A DNA stretch of 8,686 bases from Bacilli bacterium (GTDB lineage Bacteria > Bacillota_I > Bacilli_A > RF39 > UBA660): positions 1 through 8,686 of the forward strand of contig JAAWCI010000084.1 in the NCBI GenBank assembly GCA_022793145.1. The letters are read 5' to 3'. The position numbers were made by a program, and so were the translations under genes. Below are positions 1 to 4,986 of this stretch, one piece after another. The number at the start of each line of letters is the position of its first letter. Within the stretch, counting starts at the first letter, position 1. The notes under the pieces are model-generated. The model saw only the letters and a list, made by a program, of their open reading frames with translations. It was not told where the DNA came from and did no database searches.

Positions 1-915
1 GTTTTTAAGTCCATTTTTGGAGTTTTCGATTATTTGTAAGGTATTTTCCTTTTCTTGATTTAATTCTTCTAATTCAGCCTTTTTTTCGGCTATATCGTAC
101 TCTAATTTAGATTGATTTTGTTTGTTTGCTCCAATGTCTCCTCGATAGAGATTAAAACCTTTTTCAGTTATAAATTTATTAAAATCATTTTGCATCTGAT
201 GAAAAGATAATTTGCCACCTCTATCTTTCCAAAACTGGTCGCAGTTTAGAAATTTTCCTTTAATCTCTTCATAAATAATTTTGCCTTTGTCATCACGAAG
301 TAGTTTAGGAACAATAGAAGTAGTACCATCTTTTTTGATTATTTCTTCTTTTACTACTTTTCCATTTTTATCTTTGACATAGCATTTTCTTTTTACTTTA
401 TCAACAACAGGAACAAAGTATGCTTGAAGATGCGGTGTATCCTCATCATAATGAATTTGGGAGAGTATTATATTTTCTTCTCCAACATAATCTTTTAGAA
501 ATTCCATACAACAATCAAAGAAAAATGATACAGTATTTGGTATATCTTCTTTAGATTTTATATTTGGTATCATTACTGTCTGACCCTTTTTATCTCCTGT
601 GCGATAAGTTCTACCGCTATCTATAAATTCCATTCCAAGTGCTTGAAAAAATTTAGGTCCACTTGTGAATGTTACACCATTTAGTAAGTTAGTGCTTGGT
701 TTATTTAAATATTCTATATTTCGATTTTTTAAATTATGTTTTACTTCTTGATATAAATTATTTTGAGTAAGTGATACATATTCTACATTAAATTGTGTTC
801 TTTCTTTATCATAATTTCCTGTGCCTTTTCTATTAGTCATTTCAATACCAATATTATAAAGGTCAGCTTTTTTATACTGATTTTCTATTCGTACAACTTG
901 TTTGCCATCATACAT
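1..915 (-). CDS. MobV / Mob_Pre family relaxase (plasmid mobilization protein), C-terminus cut by window edge
   Basis: This gene is open from an ATG at 915 to the left edge (305 codons, no stop), so the C-terminus is missing. It starts 6 nt after AGGAGG (922-927). Seen: a conserved N-terminus with NR at residues 28-29 and NYDKER at 34-39; FTSGPKFF near residue 83, matching the MobV 'ITSxxxFF' block; the metal-binding signature HYDEDTPHLQ followed by VPV near residues 154-167; then a Lys/Glu-rich coiled-coil-like stretch at the truncated end. Known of the family (Mob_Pre, PF01076): these relaxases nick one strand at oriT and pilot it into the recipient using a helper conjugation system. Odd: the motif I histidine that is the nucleophile of pMV158 MobM appears replaced (EMTNR where HNxR is expected), and the last His of HxDExxPHxH is Gln. 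It follows the RepA-like gene on the same strand across a hairpin-rich gap that is the natural place for its oriT. Confidence 0.93.
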   Translation of the reverse strand, partial: MYDGKQVVRIENQYKKADLYNIGIEMTNRKGTGNYDKERTQFNVEYVSLTQNNLYQEVKHNLKNRNIEYLNKPSTNLLNGVTFTSGPKFFQALGMEFIDSGRTYRTGDKKGQTVMIPNIKSKEDIPNTVSFFFDCCMEFLKDYVGEENIILSQIHYDEDTPHLQAYFVPVVDKVKRKCYVKDKNGKVVKEEIIKKDGTTSIVPKLLRDDKGKIIYEEIKGKFLNCDQFWKDRGGKLSFHQMQNDFNKFITEKGFNLYRGDIGANKQNQSKLEYDIAEKKAELEELNQEKENTLQIIENSKNGLKN

Positions 916-951
916 TTAATTCCTCCTTTGCTTGTATTTCTTTGGTATTTG

Positions 952-966
952 AGGTCTTTTAGACCT
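952..966. repeat. Inverted repeat (hairpin 1 of oriT-candidate array)
   Basis: Perfect 6-bp arms AGGTCT (952-957) and AGACCT (961-966) around a TTT loop. It is the hairpin closest to the relaxase start and is immediately followed by the next one with no spacer. Confidence 0.8.
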
Positions 967-995
967 ATCTCACTAGGGCATAGCCCATGTGAGAT
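967..995. repeat. Inverted repeat (hairpin 2 of oriT-candidate array)
   Basis: Outer arms ATCTCAC (967-973) and GTGAGAT (989-995). Inner arms GGGC (976-979) and GCCC (983-986) lie around an ATA loop, with a symmetrical 2-nt internal loop between the two stems. This is the most GC-rich hairpin in the left arm, with eleven paired positions. Confidence 0.85.
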
Positions 996-1010
996 TAGGG
1001 AGTTCCCTAA
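995..1010. repeat. Inverted repeat (hairpin 3 of oriT-candidate array)
   Basis: Perfect 7-bp arms TTAGGGA (995-1001) and TCCCTAA (1004-1010) with a 2-base centre. It shares one base with the preceding hairpin, so the two structures are effectively continuous or mutually exclusive at the junction. Confidence 0.8.
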
Positions 1011-1020
1011 TAACCCCATG

Positions 1021-1075
1021 CTTGTTTAACTCGCAAATGCCTAAACTAACGTAAAGGCAAATGCTTATAAACAAG
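1021..1075. repeat. Long-range inverted repeat enclosing two direct GCAAATGC repeats
   Basis: Arms CTTGTTTA (1021-1028) and TAAACAAG (1068-1075) enclose an inner inverted pair TGCCT (1038-1042) / AGGCA (1055-1059). They also enclose two direct copies of GCAAATGC (1033-1040 and 1057-1064) spaced 24 bp start to start. Nested inverted repeats plus iteron-like direct repeats are typical of relaxase recognition sites. Function here is inferred. Confidence 0.7.
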
Positions 1076-1114
1076 ATTAAATAATAATCACCTGCTAGGC
1101 ACTTATTATTTAAT
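1076..1114. repeat. 12-bp perfect inverted repeat (hairpin 5)
   Basis: Arms ATTAAATAATAA (1076-1087) and TTATTATTTAAT (1103-1114) with a 15-nt loop that itself contains CCT/AGG. It begins directly where the preceding repeat ends. The stem is entirely A/T, the loop is the only GC-rich part. Confidence 0.85.
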
Positions 1115-1115
1115 A

Positions 1116-1145
1116 AATTATGAAAGGGTAGTACCTTTCATAATT
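1116..1145. repeat. 12-bp perfect inverted repeat (hairpin 6)
   Basis: Arms AATTATGAAAGG (1116-1127) and CCTTTCATAATT (1134-1145) with a 6-nt loop. No T-run follows on either strand, so it does not look like an intrinsic terminator. It is the relaxase-distal end of the hairpin array. Confidence 0.85.
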
Positions 1146-1213
1146 GTAAAAATATTCACTATCGCCACTTTCATTGCTTTGCAACAAAACGTGCCTCGTT
1201 CATTTTTTACATA

Positions 1214-1268
1214 TAACTTTTTACAAAAAAGTTACAAAAACTATTATGAAAATTATTCATTTTCATAA
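1214..1268. repeat. Two AT-rich hairpins at the 3' end of the RepA-like gene
   Basis: First hairpin: TAACTTTTT (1214-1222) and AAAAAGTTA (1226-1234) around ACA. Second: TTATGAAAA (1244-1252) and TTTTCATAA (1260-1268), which spans the stop codon of the RepA-like gene. Both are A/T stems without a following T-run on the minus strand, so termination between the RepA-like gene and the relaxase is doubtful. Confidence 0.55.
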
Positions 1269-2206
1269 GTTGGTTCTTCATATTTTGCGATGTAAACTCT
1301 TTCAGTAGCGGTTCTTTTTTGCTCAATATGAAGTCCCTCTTTTTCTAAATTCGCTATATTGTTATTTAATAATTTTCCAAATGCTGACGGAGTAATTTGT
1401 AAATTTAATTTACTTGTTATATCCGATGCAGAGAATGAAAAATCTTTTTGTTTAATCGCATAATTTAGAAAAGTTAGTATATTATAATTTAAGTCATCAC
1501 ATTCGACTTCTGATAGTTCAAATAATAAATTATCATTTCGTTTTAGAACTAAATCTAATCCTTCATAATCTCTACTTTCATAATTTAAAATGATTTTATT
1601 CTTTAGGTTGGAATCTTGTTTTAAAGTAATTTTTCCATCAACTGATCCATCAATAGCAGTGCTACCTAAGGAAGTATTATTCTTATTTAAGTGATGAACT
1701 AGAAGAATAGTGAAGTCATATTTTTTACATAATTCTCTAAATTTTGGAATCACAACTTGTCCCATATCTTGATAATTATTTAGGTCATAACCATTGTTTA
1801 AATCAATCCCACTAAACATATCTATGATTACAAATTTACCATTATATTCATTAGAAAATGTTTGAAATTGTAGTTGTAAATCCATTAAATTTAATTTTCT
1901 TTCACTTGGATTTTGTTCTATCATTACGAAATTGTCATCATTAAAGCTTAAGTTCATCTTATCAATTCTATCAATTATTTGTGTAGAATTCATTTCTGTG
2001 CTAATATATAAGACAGGAGATGGACTTGTCCTAAATCCTAGAAATGTTGTCCCTGTTGCGATAGAGTTAGCAAGTTGAAGTGCGAGTAGCGACTTGCCAA
2101 CCTTTGGTCTTGCAACAAGACAATATAATCCTTTAGATTTCATTAGGTTATCAACTATGAAGTCTTTTTTTGTTACTTCTTTTCTCATTTCACTTATTGT
2201 TTTCAT
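1253..2206 (-). CDS. RepA-like hexameric AAA ATPase / helicase-type protein (AAA_25 family)
   Basis: 317 aa, ATG at 2206 preceded by AAGGAG at a good distance. Seen: Walker A ARPKVGKS (residues 32-39, with Ala at the usual first Gly); a Walker A'-like glutamate in YISTEM (Glu71); Walker B FVIIDM with Asp129; an HH pair at 171-172 followed by GSTAIDG at 181-187, the layout of the RecA/DnaB-like RSF1010 RepA group (AAA_25, PF13481). The last 75 or so residues look like a winged-helix domain. Members of this family are ring-forming ATPases that unwind plasmid DNA or support replication and transfer of mobile elements. It lies 13 nt downstream of the 80-aa gene and is surely co-transcribed with it, then followed by the oriT candidate and relaxase. 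A role in processing the transferred strand or in element replication is inferred. No separate replication initiator is visible. Confidence 0.88.
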   Translation of the reverse strand: MKTISEMRKEVTKKDFIVDNLMKSKGLYCLVARPKVGKSLLALQLANSIATGTTFLGFRTSPSPVLYISTEMNSTQIIDRIDKMNLSFNDDNFVMIEQNPSERKLNLMDLQLQFQTFSNEYNGKFVIIDMFSGIDLNNGYDLNNYQDMGQVVIPKFRELCKKYDFTILLVHHLNKNNTSLGSTAIDGSVDGKITLKQDSNLKNKIILNYESRDYEGLDLVLKRNDNLLFELSEVECDDLNYNILTFLNYAIKQKDFSFSASDITSKLNLQITPSAFGKLLNNNIANLEKEGLHIEQKRTATERVYIAKYEEPTYENE

Positions 2207-2219
2207 TTAAAACTCCTTT

Positions 2220-2462
2220 CTAGTTAATAACTTCTTTAGACATTTTTTGAAGATAACTGATATTTATTTTTAGATAACTTACAACTTCATTCATTGGAAG
2301 TAATTTACTAGTAGGTAATTGATAACCTTTATTTTCTAAATCAATTTTTATTTCATTTTTTAATTTAATAGCATTATTTTTCCCTAAACCTGTAAGTTTT
2401 CTTAAATCGTTTAAATCACACCATTGCTTTGATATTAAGGTTAAAGTTTCTTTTGCATTCAT
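2220..2462 (-). CDS. Small hypothetical protein, probable DNA-binding accessory protein of the element
   Basis: 80 aa, ATG at 2462 with GAGGTG upstream on the minus strand. No confident family assignment. The order 'DLRKLTGLGKNNAIKL' (about residues 18-33), then a charged helix, then 'LLPMNEVVSYLKI' (about 54-66), resembles the small helix-turn-helix-like proteins (DUF3173-like or excisionase-like) that accompany RepA-type ATPases in Firmicutes mobile elements. It is the first gene after the leftward promoter and its long leader. It ends 13 nt before the RepA-like start, so the two are probably made together. An auxiliary role in replication, excision or relaxosome formation is inference from position. 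Confidence 0.7.
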   Translation of the reverse strand: MNAKETLTLISKQWCDLNDLRKLTGLGKNNAIKLKNEIKIDLENKGYQLPTSKLLPMNEVVSYLKINISYLQKMSKEVIN

Positions 2463-2655
2463 TTATTCACCTCACTTTCTTTCATTTGATGGTTTTAGTG
2501 TTACCAACAACTCCCTTTAAGGATGTATATATAGTGATTAGCCATATATGTAACGAAGATTTTAGTTAATCTACAACTCTCGTGCCAATAGAGGTTATTT
2601 TGCCTTGCATTTATTTAACGAGTCGGCAGAATATCGGCGATGTCCAACTCTATAT

Positions 2656-2670
2656 AGTTTTCAAAGAACA
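2656..2670 (-). promoter_or_regulatory. boxA-like antitermination sequence
   Basis: On the minus strand this reads TGTTCTTTGAAAACT, the same sequence type as the boxA found in Bacillus-group rRNA leaders (TGYTCTTTGAAA), where NusB-S10 binds to make transcription resistant to termination. It lies about 57-71 nt downstream of the predicted leftward transcription start, inside the untranslated leader, which is where a working boxA belongs. Its function here is inferred. Confidence 0.55.
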
Positions 2671-2674
2671 AATA

Positions 2675-2687
2675 GGTGCAAATTGTC
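2675..2687 (+). promoter_or_regulatory. Operator-like 13-bp motif, copy 1
   Basis: GGTGCAAATTGTC, one of four matches to GGTGYAWWWTGKC in the divergent control region. It lies within the leftward leader, inverted with respect to copy 2 and 23 bp from it. Confidence 0.65.
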
Positions 2688-2710
2688 AATTTCGATATTA
2701 TTTTAAAAGT

Positions 2711-2723
2711 GCCAATATGCACC
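2711..2723 (-). promoter_or_regulatory. Operator-like 13-bp motif, copy 2
   Basis: Reads GGTGCATATTGGC on the minus strand (plus strand GCCAATATGCACC). It covers the predicted first transcribed bases of the leftward promoter, a position suited to repression. Confidence 0.65.
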
Positions 2724-2733
2724 TAATGATTAC

Positions 2734-2762
2734 AATATAATACTTTCGGTGTAAAATGTCAA
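2734..2762 (-). promoter_or_regulatory. Leftward promoter (transfer/RepA operon)
   Basis: On the minus strand a perfect -35 TTGACA (2762-2757) is followed after exactly 17 nt by a -10 TATATT (2739-2734). Transcription would begin near 2727 and run into the 80-aa gene, the RepA-like gene and possibly the relaxase. Operator copy 3 overlaps its -35 and spacer. Confidence 0.75.
2748..2760 (+). promoter_or_regulatory. Operator-like 13-bp motif, copy 3
   Basis: GGTGTAAAATGTC on the plus strand. It shares four bases with the leftward -35 box and fills half the spacer, so a bound protein would block that promoter directly. Confidence 0.65.
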
Positions 2763-2808
2763 CATAAAAATTAAAAAATAATTATTTTTAACAAAATTTA
2801 ATATAAAA

Positions 2809-2838
2809 TAGACAAAATGCACCAACATATGTTATAAT
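2809..2838 (+). promoter_or_regulatory. Rightward promoter of the XRE regulator, extended -10
   Basis: A -35-like TAGACA (2809-2814), an 18-nt spacer, then a perfect -10 TATAAT (2833-2838) preceded by TGT, an extended -10 (TGn). Start would be near 2845, giving a short leader to the GGAGG at 2851-2855. A 10-bp palindrome AACATATGTT (2824-2833) abuts the -10, and the upstream 2763-2808 is almost pure A/T with a 16-bp palindrome at 2774-2789. Confidence 0.75.
2811..2823 (-). promoter_or_regulatory. Operator-like 13-bp motif, copy 4
   Basis: Reads GGTGCATTTTGTC on the minus strand (plus strand GACAAAATGCACC). It overlaps the -35 and spacer of the rightward promoter, which fits autorepression by the XRE protein encoded just downstream. 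Confidence 0.65.
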
Positions 2839-2862
2839 TATAAACGAAGAGGAGGCATTCTT

Positions 2863-3423
2863 ATGGGGAAAAATGATAAAGATACTATTAATGTAGTTAT
2901 AGGAAAACATATGGCTGAATTAAGAGGTCAGTTTAATTTATCTCAAAAAGAAATATGTGGAGTTATTGGAGTAAATAGGAATACTTATAAAGATTATGAG
3001 ATAGGTAATAGGACTGTTCCATTACAAATGTTAAGAGATTTAGCAAAATTTTATAAAGTATCAACAAACTATTTTTTTGAAGATATGCCTGAATTAACTT
3101 TAAAAGAACAAAAACAATTATTTACTTATTCAAATGCAGTAGCAAATGATAAACAAAAATATATTGCAGTAGATCTGAATAATCCAAATGCTATGAAAGA
3201 TTATTTAGAAAAACAAGAACATAAGATACAAAGTAAAGTAAGATTAAGAATCAAAAGTTTAAGACTAGAAAATAACAAAACACAAGATGATATAGCAAAA
3301 TATTTAGAAGTGGATAAATCTACTTATAATAAATATGAAAATGGTAAAAGAAAAATAAATAATGATGTAGTAAAGAAACTAGCAGAATATTACAATATCA
3401 AAGTTAGTGATATTGTAGATTAA
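2863..3423 (+). CDS. Double-HTH XRE-family transcriptional regulator (probable element repressor)
   Basis: 186 aa, ATG at 2863, 7 nt after GGAGG. Two complete XRE/Cro-type helix-turn-helix domains are visible. The first spans about residues 13-72 (LSQKEICGVIGVNRNTYKDYE), the second about 126-186 (KTQDDIAKYLEVDKSTYNKYE). They are joined by a linker of about 50 residues with no recognisable peptidase or ligand domain. One chain carrying two HTH units could bind paired sites without dimerising. It is transcribed away from the transfer operon, and four copies of a 13-bp motif lie over both divergent promoters. The inferred role is to hold down its own promoter and the leftward operon, as in the switch region of many integrative and mobilizable elements. 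No SOS-type autocleavage domain is present, so any induction would need another signal or an antirepressor. Confidence 0.9.
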   Translation: MGKNDKDTINVVIGKHMAELRGQFNLSQKEICGVIGVNRNTYKDYEIGNRTVPLQMLRDLAKFYKVSTNYFFEDMPELTLKEQKQLFTYSNAVANDKQKYIAVDLNNPNAMKDYLEKQEHKIQSKVRLRIKSLRLENNKTQDDIAKYLEVDKSTYNKYENGKRKINNDVVKKLAEYYNIKVSDIVD

Positions 3424-3489
3424 AATGACAGGAATGACACGAAAAATCAGGTGTATCCCACCCAAAAATAAGTGTCACAAGTGTCATTT
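3423..3489. repeat. Interrupted inverted repeat of TGACA/TGTCA units between regulator and cargo
   Basis: Left arm AAATGACA-GGAA-TGACAC (3423-3440) is matched by right arm GTGTCA-CAAG-TGTCATTT (3472-3489). The arms pair at 14 of 18 positions, with a central 4-base mismatch in each. A small GGTG/CACC pair (3450-3453, 3459-3462) sits in the loop. No T-run follows, so it is not a typical terminator. It lies between the regulator stop and the first cargo gene, and could be an operator for the cargo or a recombination or insertion boundary. No clear promoter for the cargo is readable in 3424-3537. Confidence 0.6.
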
Positions 3490-3537
3490 ATGAATTGGAC
3501 AGTCGCAACTGACTAATTGAAAGAAAGGAAAAATAGT

Positions 3538-4410
3538 ATGAAAAATATTGAATTTATTAGTGATGCTTATACAACGGATGGACTAAAGTTACCTATGGTT
3601 CATTTTGAAAGTAATGAAAAAGATATTTGTGTTATTTGTATTCATGGTATGTGCAGGACAATTATAGATAACTATTTTGCTACAGTATGGGGTAAATTTT
3701 TAGCAGAAAAAAATATTGGATTTATCTATGAACATAATAGGGGACATTCGATTGAAAATGATATTGTGATGAAGGATGAATCTTTTAAAAGATGTGGTTG
3801 TATGTATGAAATATTTGAAGATTCTATTTATGATATTGATTTAGCAATAGAAACTGCAAAAATAAAAGGATATAACAAAATTATTTTATTAGGACACAGC
3901 TATGGATGTAATAAAGTAATTTACTATTGCTATAAAAAGCATCCAAATATTTTAGGAATAATACTTGCAAGTGCACCAGATATGATTGGATCACACTTAT
4001 CTGCACAATCTAATGAATATAAAGAATTACTTCAAGAAGCAAAGGAAAATATAGATAATAACGAACCTACAAAATTACTTCATAAAATGATAGAAGATTA
4101 CATGTATATGAGTTCACAGACTTATTATAATTGGTTTAATAAAAATTCAATGCTTAACAATTTACCTGTTATTTCTAATCCAAAGCATTGGGAACAATTT
4201 GAAACCATAGATGTACCAATTCTTACTTTTTCAGGTTCTAATGAAGCAGATTATTATTTACATCTAGATTTACTAAAAGAAAAAGCATTAAATTGTAGTA
4301 ACTTTAAATATAAAATTATAGAAGGTACAGGTCATACTTACAGAAATAAAGAACTCGAAATTGGAAACCTAATCTATGATTGGATTCACAAAAATTTTAT
4401 AGAAAGGTAA
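3538..4410 (+). CDS. Alpha/beta hydrolase (DUF1749/SidJ-like serine esterase)
   Basis: 290 aa. I place the start at ATG 3538, 8 nt after AGAAAGGA; the TTG at 3517 has no ribosome site. Seen: strand and oxyanion motif ICIHGM (residues 34-38 region), nucleophile elbow GHSYG with Ser121, an acidic residue in SNEAD (Glu236 or Asp238), and the catalytic His in GTGH (His266). This is a complete Ser-acid-His triad in normal order and length for a cytoplasmic hydrolase without signal peptide. Similarity of overall layout to the DUF1749 group is my reading; the substrate is unknown. It heads the cargo block and is followed after 8 nt by the YbaK-like gene. Accessory alpha/beta hydrolases are frequent in mobile elements and may act on small molecules such as antibiotics or acyl esters, but nothing here fixes that. 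Confidence 0.88.
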   Translation: MKNIEFISDAYTTDGLKLPMVHFESNEKDICVICIHGMCRTIIDNYFATVWGKFLAEKNIGFIYEHNRGHSIENDIVMKDESFKRCGCMYEIFEDSIYDIDLAIETAKIKGYNKIILLGHSYGCNKVIYYCYKKHPNILGIILASAPDMIGSHLSAQSNEYKELLQEAKENIDNNEPTKLLHKMIEDYMYMSSQTYYNWFNKNSMLNNLPVISNPKHWEQFETIDVPILTFSGSNEADYYLHLDLLKEKALNCSNFKYKIIEGTGHTYRNKELEIGNLIYDWIHKNFIER

Positions 4411-4418
4411 GGAATATT

Positions 4419-4970
4419 ATGAAGATTGGTGATTTAGAATTTAAGCCGATAATTGAAAATAAAGATTTAGTTCCTACTTGTATTTACAATTTTGTAGGTA
4501 CACGGAATGAAGAATTTAAAAATAGTTTTCTCGTTGCAAAAATTGACTCAGAATATGCGGATGGTGAAAAACTATGTGCTAAATATAAAATAGATAGAAA
4601 AATAGGATTTAACTGTTTAATAGTTGAATGTAAAAGAAATGACATTATTAAATATTGTGCTTTAATTGTTCCTATTGGTTATAAATATAATATGGGAAGT
4701 GTAGTAAGAAAACATATGAATTCTAGAGTTGTATCGGTTGCACCTTTAGACTTTGTTTTAGAAAAAACAAATATGGAATATGGTAGTATTACACCAATTG
4801 GATTACCTAGTGACTGGAAGATATTAGTTGATCCATTAATTAAAGAACAAACTAATATCATAATTGGCGGGGGATTAGTTAATTCTAAAATATCACTTCC
4901 AACAAGCATTTTTTTAAAATTACCAAATGTTGAAATATTAGAAGGTATTGCGAAAGAAATAGCTCAATAA
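4419..4970 (+). CDS. YbaK/ProX (INS-family) aminoacyl-tRNA deacylase homologue, conserved Lys apparently replaced
   Basis: 183 aa from ATG 4419, preceded by AAGGA at 5 nt; an upstream in-frame TTG at 4380 would overlap the hydrolase and lacks a site. Seen: the C-terminal YbaK/tRNA_edit pattern (PF04073), GSITPIGLP at 122-130, WKILVD at 133-138 and a glycine turn GGG at 150-152 leading to SLP. Known family members trans-edit mischarged tRNAs, such as Cys- or Ala-tRNA(Pro). They use a conserved lysine in an 'FKxL' context near residue 45. Here the aligned segment reads IGFNCLIVE, putting Asn65 at that place, so classical deacylase activity is uncertain. The approximately 60-residue N-terminal part is not part of the core domain that I recognise. 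It lies 8 nt after the hydrolase and 16 nt before the kinase. Confidence 0.78.
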   Translation: MKIGDLEFKPIIENKDLVPTCIYNFVGTRNEEFKNSFLVAKIDSEYADGEKLCAKYKIDRKIGFNCLIVECKRNDIIKYCALIVPIGYKYNMGSVVRKHMNSRVVSVAPLDFVLEKTNMEYGSITPIGLPSDWKILVDPLIKEQTNIIIGGGLVNSKISLPTSIFLKLPNVEILEGIAKEIAQ

Positions 4971-4986
4971 TATATTGGAGGAAAAA

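Larger units (their letters stand above)
916..1252. other. Hairpin-rich intergenic region, candidate origin of transfer (oriT)
   Basis: This 337-bp stretch holds no gene on either strand. It contains six inverted repeats in direct succession between 952 and 1145, then weaker ones to 1268. MobV relaxases such as MobM act on an oriT with inverted repeats placed just upstream of their own gene, and this region sits exactly there. The assignment as oriT is inference from position and structure: I cannot place the nick site by homology, and the same structures could also serve as a single-strand origin or as transcript-processing hairpins between the RepA-like gene and the relaxase. Confidence 0.6.
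2463..2727 (-). promoter_or_regulatory. Long structured 5' leader of the leftward operon
   Basis: About 265 nt separate the predicted leftward start (near 2727) from the first ATG at 2462, and no convincing gene lies between. On the minus-strand RNA these pairings can form: GAGTTGG (2650-2644) with CCGACTC (2626-2620, one G-U pair); CTCT (2593-2590) with AGAG (2580-2577); AGATT (2572-2568) with AATCT (2561-2557). It also holds the boxA-like sequence at 2656-2670 and operator copies 1 and 2. No T-run terminator is visible in it. No known riboswitch class is recognisable to me. Confidence 0.5.

Noticed and set aside
793..1029. Plus-strand open frame of 78 codons
   Set aside because: It lies antisense to the relaxase start and its hairpin-rich upstream region. 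The relaxase frame has clear family motifs and a ribosome site, so this is a shadow.
2501..2545. A 14-codon leader peptide (MANHYIYILKGSCW) on the minus strand in the leftward leader
   Set aside because: No ribosome site precedes it and no terminator or alternative hairpin couples to it, so translation cannot be supported.
3517..3537. TTG start giving a longer hydrolase
   Set aside because: The AGAAAGGA at 3522-3529 is correctly placed for ATG 3538 and would lie inside the longer reading frame; nothing precedes the TTG.
4679..4909. Minus-strand open frame of 76 codons
   Set aside because: It is fully inside the YbaK-like gene on the other strand, has no ribosome site and no family resemblance.
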